Assembly: GCA_905216215.1 (NCBI GenBank)
Contig: CAJMSZ010000031.1
Span: forward strand, 1-27,381
DNA from: an uncultured bacterium
Lineage (GTDB): Bacteria > Bacillota > Clostridia > Lachnospirales > Lachnospiraceae
Direction of reading: 5' to 3'
Length of the DNA stretch: 27,381 nucleotides
The notes beneath the pieces are model-generated. The model was not told the origin of the DNA. It was given only the letters and a program-made list of their open reading frames with translations, and searched no databases. A program made the position numbers and the translations under genes. Shown here piece after piece: positions 13,495 through 22,038 of the stretch (within the stretch, counting starts at the first letter, position 1; every line of letters begins with the position of its first letter).

Positions 13495-16101
13495 ATGAAG
13501 AAAGAAAAATCAGTTAGAAAGGCAGAATTTCAGGCTGCGCTTTTCAGGCAGTTAAAGAGTCTGATCGTTCCGTTCATTATCCTTGCTATTATCCTGATAG
13601 GTGTTTTGGTCATCAGTTTTTCGCAGGGAGAAGCAGAACCGGAAGAGGTTGTCAGAGTAAACGGATATGAAGGGGAGGAAACGGAGATTACTCTGGAAAA
13701 TGATAAATTGCTGTTTTCCATGAATTCTCTTACTACTCAGTTTTCTGTTACGATGAAAGAGACCGGAGAAACATGGACTTCCAATCCGGAGGGAGCTGCA
13801 GAAGACAGTGCGGCCCTTGAGATTGAAAAAAATAAACTGCAGTCCACAGTGCTTTTAACTTATAGCACTCAGAATGGTGTAGATGCCCTTCTTGATAACT
13901 ATGAATACAGTATTGCAAAAGGTATTTATGAGATTGAAACCGGCGATGGCTATATCAAGGTGAATTATTCTATCGGTGATCTGGAACAGGAATATGTGGT
14001 TCCTCTTGTTATGGAAGAGGATCGTATGGAAGAATATTTGAGCAAAATGGGGCAGAGAGAAAGCCTTATGATTGGCGAATATTATAAGAAATTGGACATC
14101 AACGATCTTAGCAAGAGTGATAAGGCTGCAAAAGATGAATTGACAGCACGTTATCCATCGATGGAGACTACGGTGATCTATGTCCTGCGTGATAATGTAA
14201 AAGCCAGTATTCAAACAAAACTGCAGCAGTATTTTGAAGAAGCTGGGTATACCTATGAAGAGTATGTGGAAGACAAGGAAAAAGACAAGCAGGAAAAAGT
14301 CTCAGAAAAATCGGTATTTAATGTAAGTGTGATTTACCGTTTGGACGGAGATGATCTGATCGTGGAGGTCCCATTTGACGATCTGGAATATAAAGAGGAT
14401 TATCCCATCTATTATTTGAGCGTGCTTCCTTATTTTGGAGCGTCCGGAACAACAGATGAAGGTTTCTTATTTGTGCCCGAAGGCGGTGGCGCACTGATCG
14501 AATTTAATAACGGTAAGACCAGCCAAAACAGTTATTATTCAAATGTATATGGCTGGGATATGGGACAGGACAGAGACGCCGTTGTTCATGATACGCGAAC
14601 CTATTTCAATGTTTTTGGCGAGTCGAAAAATGATTCCTCTTTTATCTGTATGCTTGAAGATGGGGTGCCGTATGCATCCATTCAGGCGGATATCAGTGGA
14701 AGAAGCCACAGTTACAATTATGTGAATGCAGTATATTCTGTATTGCACAGGGAACAGTACGATGTTTCAGACAGAAGTACGCAGTCCATGTTCGTATACG
14801 AAGATGGAACTGCCGAGGGGGAAGGAATCGTACAGAGATACAGCTTTATTGATTCCGGGGACTATGTAGATATGGCGGAGGACTATCGCAGTTATCTGAA
14901 AGATAAGTATGGCGATTACCTTACGGTGAATGACGATACAGAAACTCCGGTAGCTTTAGAAATTATCGGAGCGGTAGATAAAGTCAAACAGGTATTTGGT
15001 GTTCCGGTGTCCAGTCCGTTGGAACTGACCACATACAAAGAAGCCCAGGAGATGGTGGAAGAACTTTATGGGGAAGGTTTAAGTAATATGTCTGTGAAGC
15101 TGTCCGGCTGGATGAATGGCGGAGTACAGCAGAAAATGCTGGATTCGGTGAATCTGATCTCTGATCTGGGAAGCAAAAAGGATTTGCAGAACATGATCGA
15201 TTCAGCAGAAGAAAAGGGCATTGCCGTTTATCTCAATGGCATTACAAATTATGCGATGGACAGTGGTATCACGGATGGATTCTTTGTTTATACAGATGCA
15301 GCGAAATTTGTAAGCCAAGAGAGCGCGAAATTGAATGTGTATGACACAGTCACTTACGAAAAGGCAGAAGAAGACAGAGATCCGTTCTATCTGTTAAAGG
15401 CTGATCTGGTATATGAAATGATGGATAATCTGGCAGATGCCGCAAATGGTTATCACGCAGGTGTTTCTTTTAGTGATATAGGCTATGAATTATCCTCTGA
15501 TTTTTACCAGAAAGATCCTACCAGCAGACAGATGGCAATGGAAGAGCAGGCAGAAAAGCTGAAGAGCCTTGATGATAATGGAACGGATATAATGATCAAT
15601 ATGGGCAATGATTATGCAGCTGCTTATGCGGATATGGTCACAAATATGGATCTGGAAGGTACCGAATATTCGATCATTGATAAGAAAATTCCATTTTATC
15701 AGCTGGCAATTCATGGCTATGTCAATTATACCGGAGAAGCGCTCAATTTGACACAGAATACACAGAACGAGCTTTTGAATTCTGCGGAGTATGGAGCCGG
15801 TTTAGCTTTTACTTTTATGAAAGAATCAGCATTTGAGTTACAGAATACGCTATATACAGAGTATTTTGGTGCAGATTATTCCGCATGGCATGATGAAATG
15901 CTGGAGATATATACTCGATACAATGAGGAATTGGGTCACACATTTAACCAGAAGATGGTGGGACATGAGTATGTAACGAGTGAACTGACTTGTACGATTT
16001 ACGAGGACGGCACGAAGGTTTATGTAAATTACAGTTATGATGAGCTGCAGGCAGACGATGGAACTGTGGTTCCTGCAAGAGATTATGTTGTGGTTCGATA
16101 A
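13495..16101 (+). CDS. DUF5696-like large membrane-anchored protein, possible glycoside hydrolase
   Basis: An 868-residue protein. One N-terminal transmembrane helix (about residues 22-43) has a basic leader, so the bulk should lie outside. A beta-rich region follows to about 480, including GFLFVPEGGGALIEFNNG. The C-terminal 370 residues alternate strand and helix in a way that suggests a TIM barrel: NMSVKLSGWMNGG, GIAVYLNGITNYAMD, HAGVSFSDIGYELSSDF (Asp661), DIMINMGNDYAAAYAD (Asp706), and AGLAFTFMKESAFEL. From memory this matches DUF5696 proteins encoded beside Yip1 and sugar-permease genes in Firmicutes, and the supersandwich-plus-barrel layout recalls GH101/GH129-like enzymes. Activity is unproven, and Asp661 and Asp706 are only candidate catalytic residues. 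GGAGG lies 10 bases before the ATG. The second permease pair follows after 41 bases. Confidence 0.78.
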   Translation: MKKEKSVRKAEFQAALFRQLKSLIVPFIILAIILIGVLVISFSQGEAEPEEVVRVNGYEGEETEITLENDKLLFSMNSLTTQFSVTMKETGETWTSNPEGAAEDSAALEIEKNKLQSTVLLTYSTQNGVDALLDNYEYSIAKGIYEIETGDGYIKVNYSIGDLEQEYVVPLVMEEDRMEEYLSKMGQRESLMIGEYYKKLDINDLSKSDKAAKDELTARYPSMETTVIYVLRDNVKASIQTKLQQYFEEAGYTYEEYVEDKEKDKQEKVSEKSVFNVSVIYRLDGDDLIVEVPFDDLEYKEDYPIYYLSVLPYFGASGTTDEGFLFVPEGGGALIEFNNGKTSQNSYYSNVYGWDMGQDRDAVVHDTRTYFNVFGESKNDSSFICMLEDGVPYASIQADISGRSHSYNYVNAVYSVLHREQYDVSDRSTQSMFVYEDGTAEGEGIVQRYSFIDSGDYVDMAEDYRSYLKDKYGDYLTVNDDTETPVALEIIGAVDKVKQVFGVPVSSPLELTTYKEAQEMVEELYGEGLSNMSVKLSGWMNGGVQQKMLDSVNLISDLGSKKDLQNMIDSAEEKGIAVYLNGITNYAMDSGITDGFFVYTDAAKFVSQESAKLNVYDTVTYEKAEEDRDPFYLLKADLVYEMMDNLADAANGYHAGVSFSDIGYELSSDFYQKDPTSRQMAMEEQAEKLKSLDDNGTDIMINMGNDYAAAYADMVTNMDLEGTEYSIIDKKIPFYQLAIHGYVNYTGEALNLTQNTQNELLNSAEYGAGLAFTFMKESAFELQNTLYTEYFGADYSAWHDEMLEIYTRYNEELGHTFNQKMVGHEYVTSELTCTIYEDGTKVYVNYSYDELQADDGTVVPARDYVVVR

Positions 16102-16142
16102 ACCGAAACAAGATTTATTGGAAGATTAGAAAGGATTTGACT

Positions 16143-17048
16143 ATGAAGAAACAGAAGAAATTGAGGGGTCTTCAAAGGCGTAAGGCAATATCCGGATACT
16201 TGTTTATCATGCCGTTTGTTCTGGGATTTTCAATGTTTATGGTAAAGCCTTTTTTTCAGTCGCTTTACATGAGCTTTTGTAATGTGGAAGTAGATTCGGG
16301 TGGTTTTAAAAATATTTTTGCAGGATTATCAAATTATATCAGAGCGTTTACTGTGGATCCGGAATTTAATCAGATGCTGGTAGAAGAAATTGGAAGCATG
16401 TGTATCAATGCACTGGCTGTTATGGTATTTAGTTTCTTTGTGGCAATGATCTTAAATGAGAAATTCAAGGGACGTGCTTTTGTAAGAGCAATCTTCTTCC
16501 TGCCTGTGATCCTTTCTTCCGGCGTTATACTCGGGGTGGAATCCAATAATGCATTATTGTCCAGTGTGCAGGATATGATCCAGGAAAATGGCTCCAGCAA
16601 CAGTATTACGGTAGCCATTCAGGATATACTGATGACTTCCGGTATGGGTTCCAAAATCTTTGAGGTTGTCTTCGATATTGTGGATGGTATCTATGATGTA
16701 GCTATTGCTTCGGGTATTCAGATTATTATTTTCCTGTCAGGATTGCAGACAATTTCAGAAAGTATGTATGAAGCGGCTGCAATTGAAGGATGTACGAAAT
16801 GGGAAAGTCTGTGGAAGATCACGTTCCCAATGATCAGTTCTCTGTTTTTGGTAAATTGGATTTATACCATCATAGATTTCTGTATGAGGTCAGATAATGC
16901 GGTAATGGAAAAGATAAGTGATGAAATGATCGTTCAGATCAACTATGGATATTCATCGGCCCTGGCGTGGGTGTATTTCCTGATCGTTATGGTCATCATA
17001 GGCATAAGCTCACTCATTATCTCAAAGGGGGTTTACTACTATGAGTAA
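16143..17048 (+). CDS. Carbohydrate ABC transporter permease, MalF-like (second pair)
   Basis: A 301-residue sugar permease with about six membrane segments, starting GYLFIMPFVLGFSMFMVKPFF. The EAA loop is YEAAAIEGCTKWESLWKITFP. Start chosen at ATG 16143 with AAAGGA 7 bases upstream; the in-frame TTG at 16137 is not needed. An unusually long loop between the early and late helices (roughly residues 125-180, Ser/Asn/Gln/Met-rich) sets it apart from the first-pair permease. It overlaps the next gene by 8 bases, so the two are surely co-translated. The preceding neighbour is the DUF5696-like gene and the binding-protein gene comes two genes later. It forms the second importer channel of the operon with the product of 17041. 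Confidence 0.93.
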   Translation: MKKQKKLRGLQRRKAISGYLFIMPFVLGFSMFMVKPFFQSLYMSFCNVEVDSGGFKNIFAGLSNYIRAFTVDPEFNQMLVEEIGSMCINALAVMVFSFFVAMILNEKFKGRAFVRAIFFLPVILSSGVILGVESNNALLSSVQDMIQENGSSNSITVAIQDILMTSGMGSKIFEVVFDIVDGIYDVAIASGIQIIIFLSGLQTISESMYEAAAIEGCTKWESLWKITFPMISSLFLVNWIYTIIDFCMRSDNAVMEKISDEMIVQINYGYSSALAWVYFLIVMVIIGISSLIISKGVYYYE

Positions 17049-18048
17049 GAAGACAAAAACAGCATATCAAACAATAGGTTTCTGGGAAAGAAATCGAAGA
17101 TCTCAGGGGTATTTATTAAAAAAGACTGTGCGAAATATTGTCTATAAAATTGCAAGAGCAGCTTTGTTATTCGGTATGTGTTTTATGATCTTACAGCCTA
17201 TACTGAATAAAATTTCTATCAGTTTTATGGCAGAGGAAGATTTGTATAATCCTATGATCATTGCGATACCGGAACATTTTACGAAAGCAAATTATGAACT
17301 GGCTGCACAGTTTATGTCCTATGGGACTTCGATCATAAACACGATTGTGGTCTCGCTGACAATAGCTGTTCTGCAGATCGCAGTATGTACACTGGTAGGT
17401 TATGGTTTTGCCAGATTTGATTTTCCGCTGAAGAAGTTCTGGTTCTTATGTGTTATGCTGGTCATTGTCGTACCGCCTCAGACTATTTCAACATCCTTAT
17501 ATCTGCATTTCAGATATTTTGATCTGTTTGGAATTATAGAGGCCGTGACAGGATCGAGTTTGAATTTGAGAGATTCGGTGTTGCCATATTATCTGATGAG
17601 TGCAGGGTGTATGGGATTGAAAAACGGGTTGTACATATTTATGATTCGCCAGTACTTCCGCAATATTCCTAAGGAATTGGAAGAGGCGGCATACGTGGAC
17701 GGATGCGGCACCTTGAAGACATTCGTAAGAATTATGCTTCCGGATGCCAAACCGATTTTAACATCCTGTTTCCTGTTTGCGTTCGTATGGCAGTGGACAG
17801 ATAAATTTTATTCCAAGATGTTCCTGGGCAATATAAAACTTCTTTCAACGCAGTTAGCGATGATCGCGGACCGGCTGGATTTTTATATTGTAAATACCTT
17901 GGGAAATCCGGCAGGAGCATCTATCGGATATACAAACTGTATTACATCTACAGGTACTTTGATGGTAATTGTACCGTTGCTGATTTTATATCTCTTTGCA
18001 CAGAAAGGTTTTGTGGAAAGCTTAAGCACTTCGGGTATTAAGATGTAA
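17041..18048 (+). CDS. Carbohydrate ABC transporter permease, MalG-like (second pair)
   Basis: A 335-residue sugar permease and partner of the preceding gene, whose last 8 bases it overlaps. AGGGGG lies about 9 bases before the ATG. The long basic leader (about 40 residues) is followed by the first membrane segment AALLFGMCFMILQPIL and five more. The EAA loop EEAAYVDGCGTLKTFVRIMLP is close to consensus. The C-terminus ends in the GFVESLSTSGIKM type typical of MalG-like permeases, as the first-pair partner also ends MASSGLKD. The binding-protein gene follows after 104 bases, so the pair and that lipoprotein are the likely second importer. Dependence on a separately encoded MsmK-like ATPase is inferred from the absence of one here. 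Confidence 0.94.
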   Translation: MSKKTKTAYQTIGFWERNRRSQGYLLKKTVRNIVYKIARAALLFGMCFMILQPILNKISISFMAEEDLYNPMIIAIPEHFTKANYELAAQFMSYGTSIINTIVVSLTIAVLQIAVCTLVGYGFARFDFPLKKFWFLCVMLVIVVPPQTISTSLYLHFRYFDLFGIIEAVTGSSLNLRDSVLPYYLMSAGCMGLKNGLYIFMIRQYFRNIPKELEEAAYVDGCGTLKTFVRIMLPDAKPILTSCFLFAFVWQWTDKFYSKMFLGNIKLLSTQLAMIADRLDFYIVNTLGNPAGASIGYTNCITSTGTLMVIVPLLILYLFAQKGFVESLSTSGIKM

Positions 18049-18152
18049 AACGCAAAGAACTATTTTGTATATTATTCCTGAAAGGAACTTGCTGTCCCAG
18101 AAAGTGCAGGTGAATGAAAAAGGAATCATATAAAGAAAAAAGGAGGAAAAAA

Positions 18153-19565
18153 ATGAAAAGCAGATTTGTAAAGAAATTAATCGCAGCATCGCTTGTAACT
18201 GCAATGTCAGTATCTATGGTTGCCTGCGGAGAGAACACCGATGATGCTCCTCAGAGCAGTACATCTTCGGAAGAGTCAGATGATTCTGAAAAGTATACGG
18301 TCATTACTGATGATGAAGGAAATCCTATTGATTTGGGAGGAATTGAAGTTGTCATCCGTGACTGGTGGACTCCAAGCGAAGAAGAAGAACCGAACAACGC
18401 TTATGAAGAGGCACGTCAAGAATATCGCGACTGGATTCAGGAAACGTATAACTTTACGATCAAAGAAATGGCTATTTCCGACTGGGGTTCAACTCCTGAA
18501 GATTTCTTAAATTATGCGACCAGCGGTGGAGATGAATATTATGTATTTGCGCTTCGCCCGGGCAGCGAATTAGTAGCTGCACTGAACAGCGGTTTAATGT
18601 ATGACTTGTCTACGCTGGACTGTCTGGATTTCTCTGAAGAGAAATGGCAGGCAAACGGTGTTCATGAAGTGATGTCTAAGGGTGATGCGATTTATGGTAT
18701 GAGAGGTATTGCTCCAGAACCGAAAGGCGGCATATACTTTAATAAGAGATTATTGGAGGAAGCCGGAATTACAGCAGATTCCATCTACGAATTACAGGAA
18801 AATGGAGAATGGACCTGGGATAAATTCGAAGAACTCTGTTCACAGGTTCAGGCGGATACCGATAACGATGGTGTGATTGACCGTTATGCAATGGTTAATT
18901 TTCGTTCCACCTTCTATAATGAAGCTGTTGCATCCAATTATGGCGATTACATCGCTATGGATGAAAATGGAAAATATTACAATGATCTGGAATCCAATGA
19001 GACGCTAGATGCATTAAACTGGGCTCTTAGAATGCTGGACACCTATGACTATCCGCAGCCTGAGGGAAGCGAATGGGATTACTGGGTAGAAGCATTCCAG
19101 AATGGCAAAGGCGCCTTTATCGCCGGTGAAGCTTATCAGGCAAGCGGTGACTGGGCGAACATGGAAGACGATTTCGGTTTTGTGTGCTTCCCGAAAGGAC
19201 CTGCAGCAGATGACTATACCAACATCCGCAGCGACAACGTGTATGTAATCCCGGCTTGCTATGATGCCGAGAAAGCATGGAAGATTGCATTTGCTTATGA
19301 TCTTTATACAGATCCGGTTCCTGGATATGAAGATTATAACGATGCGTTGTCAGGATATTATGATTCTTTCAGAGATACAGAGTCTGTTGACTTGACGATC
19401 ACAAGATTGATGGAAAACGGAAGAGTCACCTACAATAATATGATCCCGAATCTGGATCTTGGTGCAGATTTACTCTGGGGTATCAGCAAAGATAATACTC
19501 CGGCACAGGCGGCTGAGGCAATCAGAAATACCTGGGCGTCTTATCTGGAAGAAGCAAATAAATAA
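18153..19565 (+). CDS. Lipoprotein ABC extracellular solute-binding protein
   Basis: A 470-residue binding protein. A basic start, a hydrophobic stretch and the lipobox MVAC (Cys25) mark it as a membrane lipoprotein; an acidic Ser-rich linker follows. The fold is SBP_bac_1-like, with GIEVVIRDWWTP at the start of the mature domain, GIYFNKRLLEEAG and ENGEWTWDKFEELC in the middle, and YVIPACYDAEKAWKIAF later. It contains an EF-hand-like calcium loop, DTDNDGVID (Asp235, 237, 239, 243). Start chosen at 18153 with AGGAGG 6 bases upstream; an in-frame ATG at 18114 would place that site inside the coding region. It follows the second permease pair and is followed by a hairpin at 19570 that may stabilise its message. 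Likely ligand: xylo- or arabinoxylo-oligosaccharides (inference). Confidence 0.93.
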   Translation: MKSRFVKKLIAASLVTAMSVSMVACGENTDDAPQSSTSSEESDDSEKYTVITDDEGNPIDLGGIEVVIRDWWTPSEEEEPNNAYEEARQEYRDWIQETYNFTIKEMAISDWGSTPEDFLNYATSGGDEYYVFALRPGSELVAALNSGLMYDLSTLDCLDFSEEKWQANGVHEVMSKGDAIYGMRGIAPEPKGGIYFNKRLLEEAGITADSIYELQENGEWTWDKFEELCSQVQADTDNDGVIDRYAMVNFRSTFYNEAVASNYGDYIAMDENGKYYNDLESNETLDALNWALRMLDTYDYPQPEGSEWDYWVEAFQNGKGAFIAGEAYQASGDWANMEDDFGFVCFPKGPAADDYTNIRSDNVYVIPACYDAEKAWKIAFAYDLYTDPVPGYEDYNDALSGYYDSFRDTESVDLTITRLMENGRVTYNNMIPNLDLGADLLWGISKDNTPAQAAEAIRNTWASYLEEANK

Positions 19566-19568
19566 ATT

Positions 19569-19597
19569 GAAAGGGGGTGTTTCTGGGAGCCCCTTTT
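19569..19597 (+). terminator. Hairpin after the binding-protein gene (partial terminator or mRNA stabiliser)
   Basis: AAAGGGG (19570-19576) pairs with CCCCTTT (19590-19596), extended by a possible G-U pair, with a 13-base loop. The downstream U run is short (TTTTCTT). It lies in the 55-base gap before the GH43 gene. Hairpins directly after solute-binding-protein genes often raise their expression relative to downstream genes; that role is inferred here. Confidence 0.45.
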
Positions 19598-19620
19598 CTT
19601 GAAGTTAAGGAGAAATTTTC

Positions 19621-21210
19621 ATGACAGTAATTGCAAAAAACCCTATTATGCCAGGATTTTATCCGGATCCTTCCATTTGTGCAGTGGGAGAAGATTATTA
19701 TTTGATCAATTCAACGTTTGCTTATTTTCCCGGGCTTTCTCTCATGCACAGCAAAGACCTTGTACATTGGGAACAGATTGGCAATGTGATGGACAGAAAA
19801 TCTCAATTGCCTTTGAAAGAGGCAGGGCACTCCGCAGGATTGTTTGCGCCCACGATCCGGTATCATGAAGGCGTTTTTTATGTAATCTGTACGAATGTGT
19901 CTTATGGCGGCAATTATATCGTAACAGCATCAAATCCGGAAGGACCATGGTCTGAGCCATATTATATTGAGGGAGCAGACGGCATCGATCCAAGTCTGTT
20001 CTTTGATGAGGATGGAAAATGTTATTATATTGGTACTCATCCCAATCCGGAAGGCTGTAAATATGATGGTGACTGGTATATATGGATCCAGGAACTTGAT
20101 GTAAAAACCATGAAACTGGTGGGTGAACACAAAAATGTGTGGAATGGCGCCATGAAAAATATCGTATGGCCGGAAGGTCCTCATCTGTATAAAAAAGGCG
20201 AGTATTACTATATCATGCACGCAGAAGGCGGTACAGGACCTGATCATGCGGTAACGGTTTGCAGAAGCAAAAATATCTGGGGACCTTATGAAAATAATTT
20301 CTGCAATCCTATTTTGACACATAGACATCTTGGGCGTGACTATCCTGTTAAATATGTAGGACATGCAGATCTGATTGAAACACCTGCAGGTGAGTGGTAT
20401 ATGACTATGCTGGCAGTAAGACCCAAGGAAGGGTATACCACGATGGGACGGGAAACATTCCTTGCGAAAGTGGTTTGGGAGAATGACTGGCCCGTTGTAA
20501 ATCCAGGTGCAGGAATGTTGACAGATACCGTAGAGATCGAACTGCCGGAGTGGAGACCGGAAACGGATGTAAATTCCTACACATACAGAACAGGTGCTAA
20601 GACCTGTGTACCGGGAAGCAGCAGGGAATATGATTTTACCAATATGAAAGTTCTTGGAGATGAATTTTTGTTCCTTAGAAATCCGGAAGAAAATATGTAT
20701 CAATTAACAGAAAAAGGTCTGAATCTGCATTTCAGTCCTGTTACACTGAAAGAGAAAGCGAGCCCGTCTTACATTGCCATCAGACAGCAACATCACAGGT
20801 GTAAAGTAGAAGCATGCTTGAAAACAGATGGTCTTACTTCGGCAAGAAGAGCCGGGATTGCAGTCGTACAGAGTGATGAATGTCAGTTACGCGTTGAAGT
20901 AGGTGACAGCAAAGCGGACGTAATTCTGTGCGAAAAAGGAATGGATCAATGTGTTGGCTCCGCGGTTGTGGAAGACAAAGAAGTGGTGCTTTCTATTGCC
21001 ATAGATGAGTTGAAAGCGACTGTGGGAATGAAAGACAGTAAGAGGGAGATTATTCTGGCAGAAGATGTGGATATTCGCGCATTATCAACAGAAGTAGCAG
21101 GCGGGTTTGTAGGATGTACAGCAGGTATCTATGCAGTGGCTGAAGGAGAAGAGGCAGATGGATATGCCATGTTTAAGAGCCTTTCTTATGAGGAAAGAGA
21201 AGGCAAGTGA
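19621..21210 (+). CDS. xynB: GH43 beta-xylosidase (XynB-like), cytoplasmic
   Basis: A 529-residue enzyme without a signal peptide, predicted to release xylose (and possibly arabinofuranose) from imported oligosaccharides in the cytoplasm. The propeller domain carries base Asp16 in GFYPDPSI, pKa-modulating Asp123 in GIDPSLFFDEDG, and acid Glu185 in WPEGPHLY. The spacing is close to that of the well-studied Selenomonas xylosidase (Asp14, Asp127, Glu186 as I recall). The C-terminal beta-sandwich (about 320-525) matches two-domain XynB enzymes. AAGGAG lies about 8 bases before the ATG. It differs clearly from the GH43 at 3501 and is not a recent duplicate. It is the first enzyme gene after the transporter block. 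The symbol is used in the family sense only; xylosidase versus arabinofuranosidase preference is undecided. Confidence 0.92.
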   Translation: MTVIAKNPIMPGFYPDPSICAVGEDYYLINSTFAYFPGLSLMHSKDLVHWEQIGNVMDRKSQLPLKEAGHSAGLFAPTIRYHEGVFYVICTNVSYGGNYIVTASNPEGPWSEPYYIEGADGIDPSLFFDEDGKCYYIGTHPNPEGCKYDGDWYIWIQELDVKTMKLVGEHKNVWNGAMKNIVWPEGPHLYKKGEYYYIMHAEGGTGPDHAVTVCRSKNIWGPYENNFCNPILTHRHLGRDYPVKYVGHADLIETPAGEWYMTMLAVRPKEGYTTMGRETFLAKVVWENDWPVVNPGAGMLTDTVEIELPEWRPETDVNSYTYRTGAKTCVPGSSREYDFTNMKVLGDEFLFLRNPEENMYQLTEKGLNLHFSPVTLKEKASPSYIAIRQQHHRCKVEACLKTDGLTSARRAGIAVVQSDECQLRVEVGDSKADVILCEKGMDQCVGSAVVEDKEVVLSIAIDELKATVGMKDSKREIILAEDVDIRALSTEVAGGFVGCTAGIYAVAEGEEADGYAMFKSLSYEEREGK

Positions 21211-21256
21211 ATGTGGCAGTTATTTTGTGGTCGATGTACTCTGAGTCTTATATCGT

Positions 21257-21299
21257 AACAGACATCCGGGATATTTTTCTTTTTGGTGATCTGTTTTTT
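21257..21299 (+). terminator. Possible attenuator hairpin before the YesL-like gene
   Basis: AACAGA (21257-21262) can pair with TCTGTT (21290-21295), with a weak inner extension, and the 3' arm runs into a T tract (TTTTTT). The hairpin is short and the loop large, so termination would be partial at best. It lies in the 106-base gap between the GH43 gene at 19621 and the YesL-like gene. It may lower expression of the last four genes. Confidence 0.3.
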
Positions 21300-21316
21300 A
21301 AAAAGGAGAAACAATT

Positions 21317-21976
21317 GTGAGTGATTTTTTTAATTGGGATAATAAATTCATGACTGCAATGTCAAAGGCCAGCGATGCAATCCTTTTAGGTATTCTTTGG
21401 ATTGCATGCTGTCTCCCGATCGTTACAGTTGGAGCATCGTCCGCTGCGTTTTACTATGCATATCACAAGGCAGTTCGGCAGAGAAGGGGATATGCCTGGA
21501 AAGAGTTTTTCAGCGCCTTTAAATCAAACTTTAAATCTGCTATCATCATTTGGCTTATTATTTTGGGCCTGTATCTTGTGACCGGAATGGATTGTTATAT
21601 TTTGTATACGTCATTGGAAACCATGGATCACGCATTGTTTTTGCTGCTGATGATCATGATCGTGATTGCCTTAATAACGATATGGGGAATCTACGTGTTT
21701 CCGTATCTGGCGCGTTTCGAAAATACTACGAAAGTGATCATAAAAAACAGTATAGCGGTTATGGTCATGAATAAATCATGGTCATTATTGCTTCTCGTGA
21801 TTTTTGTGGCAGCGGCAGCGCTGTTTCTTCTGGTTCCGCCGGCTGCAATTTTTGTGCCAGCCTTTTACATGTGGGTGGATAACAAAATTTTAGAACGGAT
21901 TTTCCGGAAATACATGAGAAAAGAAGATTTAGAAAAACAGATAGAATTGGACAGAGCAAAATCTGGTATGATTTAA
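21317..21976 (+). CDS. YesL/DUF624 family membrane protein
   Basis: A 219-residue protein with about four hydrophobic segments. The family signature is clear: LLGILWIACCLPIVTVGASSAAFYYA near the N-terminus and a VPAFYMWVDNKILERI-type ending. The start is GTG at 21317, with AAAAGGAG about 8 bases upstream; no ATG fits the alignment, which must begin at SDFFNWDNKFM. Genes of this family (DUF624, YesL) usually accompany sugar ABC transporter and glycoside-hydrolase genes in Firmicutes, but their job is not established. It stands between two GH43 genes, 62 bases before the lipoprotein GH43. A helper role for transporter assembly or regulation is only inference. Confidence 0.9.
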   Translation: MSDFFNWDNKFMTAMSKASDAILLGILWIACCLPIVTVGASSAAFYYAYHKAVRQRRGYAWKEFFSAFKSNFKSAIIIWLIILGLYLVTGMDCYILYTSLETMDHALFLLLMIMIVIALITIWGIYVFPYLARFENTTKVIIKNSIAVMVMNKSWSLLLLVIFVAAAALFLLVPPAAIFVPAFYMWVDNKILERIFRKYMRKEDLEKQIELDRAKSGMI

Positions 21977-22038
21977 GCGATAACTTTGATTTTGCAAATT
22001 CTATCGTTTCATTTAATTACTGTCAGGAAGGAGCAGAT

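Noticed and set aside
18075..18087. TTCC-TGAAA-GGAA hairpin before the binding-protein gene
   Set aside because: Four pairs and no U tract; too weak to report as a regulatory structure.
19930..20703. Minus-strand open frame (257 codons) opposite the GH43 gene
   Set aside because: The GH43 catalytic motifs fix the plus strand as coding; the reverse frame has no family signature.
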